NCBI GenBank assembly: GCA_964544115.1
Contig: CAZJBP010000140.1
Location: 1-9,618, forward strand
Direction of reading: 5' to 3'
Origin: CAZJBP01 sp964544115
GTDB taxonomy: Bacteria > Verrucomicrobiota > Kiritimatiellia > UBA8416 > JADHWI01
DNA: 9,618 bases
A model generated the notes under the pieces. It searched no databases, was not told where the DNA came from, and was given only the letters and a program-made list of their open reading frames with translations. Shown here in pieces: positions 6,584 to 9,618 of this stretch (its first letter is position 1; each line of letters begins with the position of its first letter). The position numbers and the translations under genes are program-made.

Positions 6584-7954
6584 CTAGCTCTTGGCTTTCT
6601 GTTGCTCTTGCTGCTGCTTGTGGCGGCGCTTGTTCATGATCCGCGCCTTTCCCTGCTTCATGTGCTGAACCAGAGGCCGCCGGGCCGGGCAGTCGAAGGC
6701 GCAGCAGCCGCACTCGATGCAGTCCAGCACGTGCAGGGCCTCGGCGCCCTCGTAGTCCTCGGCTTCGATCATGAGACTGATGTCGGCGGGTGTCAGCCGC
6801 ATCGGGCAGGCGGCGACGCAGCGCCCGCAGCTGAGGCAGGGGGCGCAGGAGAACTCCACGATTTCCGCCGGAGCCAGGACGAGGAACCCGGAGGTGGTCT
6901 TGATCGTGGCCACGTCCAGTGTGTGCTGGGCGAACCCCATCATCGGCCCGCCGGAAACGACTTTCCCCACCTTGCCGGTCGCCCCGCCGCAGAACGCGAG
7001 CAGGTCAGCATAGGGGGTGCCGAGTCGGTTGAGGACGTTGGCCGGTTCGGCCACGGGGGTGCCCGTGACCGTTGTCACGCGCTCGGTCAGCGGACGTCCG
7101 TTGACGACCGCGTCCCATACGGCGAGCGCAGTGCCCACATTCTCCACCAGCGCGCCGACATCCATCGGCAGCCCGCCGGCGGGCACCTCGCGGCCCGTCG
7201 CGGCGAAGATCTGCTGCTTCTCGGCGCCCTGCGGGTAGGCCGTCGGCAGGACCATGACGGCGGCGTCACCGTCGGGCGCGGCCGCGATCGCGCGGTCCAG
7301 GGCCGCAATCGCGTCGGGCTTGTTGTCCTCGATGGCCACGCGCACCGTGGCCGCTCCGACGATCCGTCGGAGGATGCGGATGCCGGTCCAGATGTCAGGG
7401 GCCCGTTCGACCATGAGCCGGTGATCGGCGGTCAGATAGGGCTCGCACTCGGCGCCGTTGACGATCAGCGTGTTGATGCTCTTCCCGGCGGGAGGCGAGA
7501 GCTTGACGTGGGTGGGGAAGCCCGCGCCGCCCATGCCTGCGATGCCGGCATCGGCGACGCGCGCGATGAGAGCCTTCGGGTCCATCCCGGCCCAGTCGGG
7601 GTGAGGCGTGATCCCGTCGACCCAGCGGTCCTGGCCGTCAGGCTCGATTTCAACGGCGAGGGCCTTCATGCCCGCGGCCGTGTCGAACTCGTCGACGGCG
7701 CGCACGGTGCCCGAGGTCGGGGCGTGGACGGCCGCCGAGATGAAGCCGCCCGGCTCGCCGATGCGCTGGCCTCGCAGGACGGTGTCGCCCTTCTGTACGG
7801 TCGGCTTCGCCGGGGCGCCGAGGTGCTGGAGCATCGAGACGCGCAGCAGTGGGGGCAGAGGCATGGCCCGGATCGCCGCGCCCGCCGTGCGGGTCTTGCG
7901 GTAGGGGGGGTGGATGCCGCCGCTGATCTTGAAGAGGGCCTTGAGCACGCTCAT
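6584..7954 (-). CDS. rnfC: Rnf electron transport complex subunit C (NADH/FMN and two 4Fe-4S clusters)
   Basis: RnfC is the peripheral cytoplasmic subunit that exchanges electrons with NAD(H), related to the 51-kDa subunit of complex I. In the 456 residues one sees an N-terminal segment GGIHPP, a barrel-sandwich segment (about 55-105, HAPTSGTV), the nucleotide/flavin glycine motif GMGGAGFPTHVKLSP (140-154), NGAECEPYLTADHRLM (167-181), and VENVGTALAV. A C-terminal pair of ferredoxin sites follows: C373/C376/C379/C383 (CLSCGRCVAACP) and C412/C415/C418/C422 (CIECGCCAFDCP). The protein ends soon after the second site in a short Lys/Gln-rich tail. It lacks the long Ala/Lys-rich extension of the enterobacterial RsxC, so it is a compact RnfC. 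The start is well fixed by GAGGAGG at 7962-7968, 7 bases upstream, and overlaps the rnfB stop in an ATGA arrangement. Confidence 0.96.
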   Translation of the reverse strand: MSVLKALFKISGGIHPPYRKTRTAGAAIRAMPLPPLLRVSMLQHLGAPAKPTVQKGDTVLRGQRIGEPGGFISAAVHAPTSGTVRAVDEFDTAAGMKALAVEIEPDGQDRWVDGITPHPDWAGMDPKALIARVADAGIAGMGGAGFPTHVKLSPPAGKSINTLIVNGAECEPYLTADHRLMVERAPDIWTGIRILRRIVGAATVRVAIEDNKPDAIAALDRAIAAAPDGDAAVMVLPTAYPQGAEKQQIFAATGREVPAGGLPMDVGALVENVGTALAVWDAVVNGRPLTERVTTVTGTPVAEPANVLNRLGTPYADLLAFCGGATGKVGKVVSGGPMMGFAQHTLDVATIKTTSGFLVLAPAEIVEFSCAPCLSCGRCVAACPMRLTPADISLMIEAEDYEGAEALHVLDCIECGCCAFDCPARRPLVQHMKQGKARIMNKRRHKQQQEQQKAKS

Positions 7955-8820
7955 GCCGCGGCCTCCTCATGCGGCGCGACCGCGGCGGCTGCGGCCGTTG
8001 GCGTTGGCAGGGCGGACAGGGCGAGGCGCAGGTCGCGACGGATAATGCACTTGCCGGGGCACTTCTCGACGGTCTGTTCGTTGGTCAGCGCCTTCGTGTA
8101 GTCGACCACGGCCAGGAAGCCGTCCATCCGGATCGACTCGTTGTCGGCCAGCTTGATGCAGGCCCGGCAGGCGATGCAGCCCACCTTGCAGCTCTTGCGC
8201 ACCAGCGGCCCCTTATCCTTCGAACTGCAGAGCACGTGGATCGTGCGGCCCTCGGGCACCATCTTGATCAGTCCGCGCGGACAGGTCCGCACGCACTGGG
8301 AACAGCCGATGCACAGGTCCGGGTGCACGACGGCGAGCTGGCCGGCGCGGATCTCGATGGCGCCGACCGGGCAGATCCGGGCGCAGCTGCCGTAGCCCAG
8401 GCAGCCGTGCCGGCACAGCTTGTCTCCCCCGTCCACCGCCTGGGCCGCCACGCAGTCGGCCACGCCGTTGTAGAGGAAGCGGCGCGGGGCCACGGTGCGG
8501 TCCCCGCCGCAAAGGATCAGCGCAACCCTTCGTTCGGCCACCAGGGCCTCCAGTCCCATTGCCCCGGCCAGCGCATGAGCGCAGGACGCCCCGCCGGGCC
8601 CGCACAGGTTCACGGGCGCGCCCGCCGTGACGATGGCCTTGGCATAGTCGCCGCAGCCCGCGAACCCGCAGCCGCCGCAGTTCACGCCGGGCAGCAGCGC
8701 GGTGAGTTCCTCGATGCGCGGATCCTCGTGTACGGCGAAGAAGCGCGCGGCGGCCGCCAGGATGCCGGCACACGCCAGCCCTGTCAGGCTCATGATCGTG
8801 ACTGGAATGACCAAATCCAT
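7951..8820 (-). CDS. rnfB: Rnf electron transport complex subunit B (multi-cluster ferredoxin-like protein)
   Basis: RnfB is the membrane-anchored entry point for electrons from reduced ferredoxin. The 289 residues begin with one membrane helix (about 4-28). Next is the 4Fe-4S domain with NCGGCGFAGC (C48, C51, C56) and C73, then several further cysteine groups: C136/C140/C146/C150, C170/C173/C176/C180 (CIGCSQCVRTCP), and C211/C215/C218/C221 with C254. This is the long RnfB type with extra clusters, well over the roughly 190 residues of E. coli RsxB. The C-terminus is Ala-rich and ends EEAAA, whose codons also supply the rnfC ribosome binding site. The start at 8820 fits the family N-terminus, but no Shine-Dalgarno sequence precedes it: the last 20 bases before the ATG are pyrimidine-rich. 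An 88-base spacer with a tandem repeat separates it from rnfA. Confidence 0.95.
   Translation of the reverse strand: MDLVIPVTIMSLTGLACAGILAAAARFFAVHEDPRIEELTALLPGVNCGGCGFAGCGDYAKAIVTAGAPVNLCGPGGASCAHALAGAMGLEALVAERRVALILCGGDRTVAPRRFLYNGVADCVAAQAVDGGDKLCRHGCLGYGSCARICPVGAIEIRAGQLAVVHPDLCIGCSQCVRTCPRGLIKMVPEGRTIHVLCSSKDKGPLVRKSCKVGCIACRACIKLADNESIRMDGFLAVVDYTKALTNEQTVEKCPGKCIIRRDLRLALSALPTPTAAAAAVAPHEEAAA
7962..7968 (-). promoter_or_regulatory. Ribosome binding site of rnfC inside the rnfB 3' end
   Basis: On the minus strand GAGGAGG stands 7 bases before the rnfC ATG. It is encoded by the Glu-Glu codons near the end of rnfB, and the two genes share ATGA, so rnfC translation is probably coupled to rnfB. 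Confidence 0.8.
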
Positions 8821-8830
8821 AAAGAAGATG

Positions 8831-8902
8831 CTGAAATTCTGAAACCCTGAAACTCTGAAACCATGAACCCTGCAACCCTGTAAACCTGAACCCCTGAACC
8901 CT
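8831..8902. repeat. Nine-unit 8-base tandem repeat between rnfA and rnfB
   Basis: Units starting with TGAA or a close variant begin at 8832, 8840, 8848, 8856, 8864, 8871, 8879, 8887 and 8895, so the spacing is 8 bases with one step of 7. The consensus on the plus strand is TGAAACCC (GGGTTTCA in the rnf mRNA sense). Units at the rnfB side keep TGAAA; those at the rnfA side are TGAACC or single-base variants. The array fills most of the spacer between the rnfA stop and the rnfB start. The period is not a multiple of three and no conserved protein runs through it. All units point the same way, so it does not fold as a simple hairpin. Confidence 0.85.
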
Positions 8903-8908
8903 TCCCGG

Positions 8909-9490
8909 CTACATCTTCACCAATCCCGCAAACCCCATGAAGGCCAGCCCCAGCAGGCCCGCAGTGACAAGCGCCATGGCGGTGCCGCGGAAGGCCTTCG
9001 GCGGATTCGCGCGGTCGATGCGCTCCCGCAGACCCGTGAAGATCAGCAGGGCCAGGGCGAAGCCCGCGGAGGCGCCAAACCCGAAGGTAATGCTCCGCAG
9101 GAGTGAGTAGCCCTTCTGGATGTTGAGCACCGCCACGCCGAGCACCGCGCAGTTCGTGGTGATCAGTGGCAGGTAGATGCCGAGCGCCTTATGCAGCCCG
9201 GGGGAGCTCTTTTTCATCACCAGTTCCACGAACTGGACAAACGTGGCGATAATGAGGATGAAGGCGATGGTCTGCATATACTCCATATGCAGAGGCGCGA
9301 GCACCCAGGTCTGGAATATCCAGGTGACCGCCGAGGCACAGGTGATGACGAACACGACGGCGGTCCCCATGCCCAGCGCGGTCGGGATATTCTTCGATAC
9401 GCCGAGAAACGGACAGATACCCAGGAAGCGGGTCAACACGAAATTGTTGACCAGCACGGCGCTCACAATCAGGAGAAGATAATCCCTCAT
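8909..9490 (-). CDS. rnfA: Rnf electron transport complex subunit A
   Basis: RnfA is the polytopic partner of RnfE; together they bind the intramembrane [2Fe-2S] cluster on the electron route across the membrane. The 193-residue length is exactly that expected for RnfA. Six helices are likely. Clear family motifs are LVNNFVLTRFLGICPFLGVSKN (C26), GMGTAVVFVITCASAVTW, LHKALGIYLPLITTNCAVLGVAVLN (C114) and SITFGFGASAGFALALLIF. C26 and C114 are the expected cluster ligands. NqrE is the alternative family, but the neighbours are rnf genes. The ATG at 9490 fits the family start; its leader holds a G-run (GGGGGT) about 7 bases upstream, a weak ribosome binding site. It is the first gene of the operon, so the promoter should lie in 9491-9570 or beyond. 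Confidence 0.96.
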   Translation of the reverse strand: MRDYLLLIVSAVLVNNFVLTRFLGICPFLGVSKNIPTALGMGTAVVFVITCASAVTWIFQTWVLAPLHMEYMQTIAFILIIATFVQFVELVMKKSSPGLHKALGIYLPLITTNCAVLGVAVLNIQKGYSLLRSITFGFGASAGFALALLIFTGLRERIDRANPPKAFRGTAMALVTAGLLGLAFMGFAGLVKM

Positions 9491-9524
9491 TCAGCTACCC
9501 CCGGTAACCACAGCCCGCTTGATG

Positions 9525-9530
9525 AATATA
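9525..9530 (-). promoter_or_regulatory. Possible -10 element of the rnf operon promoter
   Basis: The minus strand reads TATATT here, five of six matches to the sigma70-type -10 box, about 35 bases before the rnfA start. No good -35 box is found 16-18 bases further upstream, where the sequence is CT-rich. The call therefore rests on the AT-rich hexamer in an otherwise GC-rich region and on its place ahead of the first rnf gene. Confidence 0.3.
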
Positions 9531-9570
9531 TGTGTGAGAACAACGAAAGAGAAGAGATTTCTACGCCCGA

Positions 9571-9618
9571 ATCCTTAGCGAAGCCGGCGGCGTTGTCGCC
9601 GCCGGCTTCGCCAAGGAT
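9571..9618. repeat. Long inverted repeat (22-bp arms, 4-base loop) at the window edge
   Basis: The arms 9571-9592 and 9597-9618 are reverse complements except for one A-C mismatch at the seventh position; the loop is TTGT. The inner stem is almost all G/C and contains GCCGGC. The element ends exactly at the end of the window, so its true outer limit and any following T-run are not visible. It lies about 80 bases upstream of rnfA. It could be a terminator of a gene beyond the edge, a REP-like extragenic palindrome, or part of a larger repeat. Confidence 0.8.

Noticed and set aside
5450..8101. Open frame of 883 codons on the plus strand, antisense to rnfG, rnfD and rnfC
   Set aside because: It lies opposite three clearly recognised genes. 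Its product is a low-complexity mix rich in Gly, Ala, Arg, His and Asp, as expected from the complement of GC-rich codons, with no recognisable domain. The lack of stops is a by-product of base composition.
8831..8902. CRISPR array
   Set aside because: The units are 8 bases long and directly adjacent without unique spacers, and there are no cas genes.
4247..9490. Na+-translocating NADH:quinone reductase (nqr) operon
   Set aside because: RnfB (the multi-cluster ferredoxin-like subunit) and RnfC with two ferredoxin sites are present, and NqrF is absent; the gene order is rnfABCDGE.

Overview
The window is GC-rich and densely coding. It carries nine protein genes in two convergent blocks that meet at about position 4205-4246. 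The gene content points to a Gram-negative anaerobe or fermenter: a full Rnf complex, and an oxaloacetate-type carboxyltransferase fused to a biotin carrier. The Rnf order A-B-C-D-G-E is the one familiar from Proteobacteria. The general look (GC-rich, simple intergenic repeats, BCCP-fused 5S-type enzyme) would also fit an uncultured anaerobic lineage such as the PVC group (Kiritimatiellota/Lentisphaerota). This taxonomic guess is weak, because there is no rRNA or marker gene here.

Plus-strand block (1-4204). First comes the 3' two-thirds of accA, the alpha carboxyltransferase subunit of acetyl-CoA carboxylase. It is followed by a 706-residue protein joining an oxaloacetate decarboxylase alpha / pyruvate carboxylase B / transcarboxylase 5S-type catalytic half to a complete AccB-like biotin carboxyl carrier protein. 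A MATE-family efflux transporter starts 5 bases after its stop. An accA beside a 5S-AccB fusion, with no oadB-like Na+ pump subunit next to it, suggests that carboxyl groups could pass from oxaloacetate via biotin to acetyl-CoA. That would be a transcarboxylase-style route to malonyl-CoA without ATP-dependent biotin carboxylase. This is an inference and the most interesting idea in the window.

Minus-strand block (9490 down to 4247). A complete rnfABCDGE operon encodes the ion-translocating ferredoxin:NAD+ oxidoreductase. The ion-channel and redox elements expected of the family are all visible: paired intramembrane cluster cysteines in RnfA and RnfE, ferredoxin-type clusters in RnfB and RnfC, a flavin/NADH-binding glycine motif in RnfC, and covalent-FMN threonine motifs in RnfD and RnfG. 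Genes from rnfB to rnfE are tightly coupled: a 4-base overlap, an abutting start, and gaps of 8-13 bases. rnfA and rnfB, in contrast, are separated by about 88 bases filled with nine copies of an 8-base tandem repeat, and rnfB has no clear ribosome binding site. RnfE ends in an unusual His- and Cys-rich tail (CxxCxxC).

The right edge (9491-9618) holds the putative rnf promoter/leader and a 22-bp inverted repeat with a 4-base loop that ends exactly at the window border.

Together the genes suggest central carbon and redox metabolism: Rnf couples ferredoxin and NADH to a Na+ or H+ gradient, and the carboxylase block links oxaloacetate to fatty acid synthesis. No tRNA, rRNA, CRISPR array, transposase or phage gene was seen.
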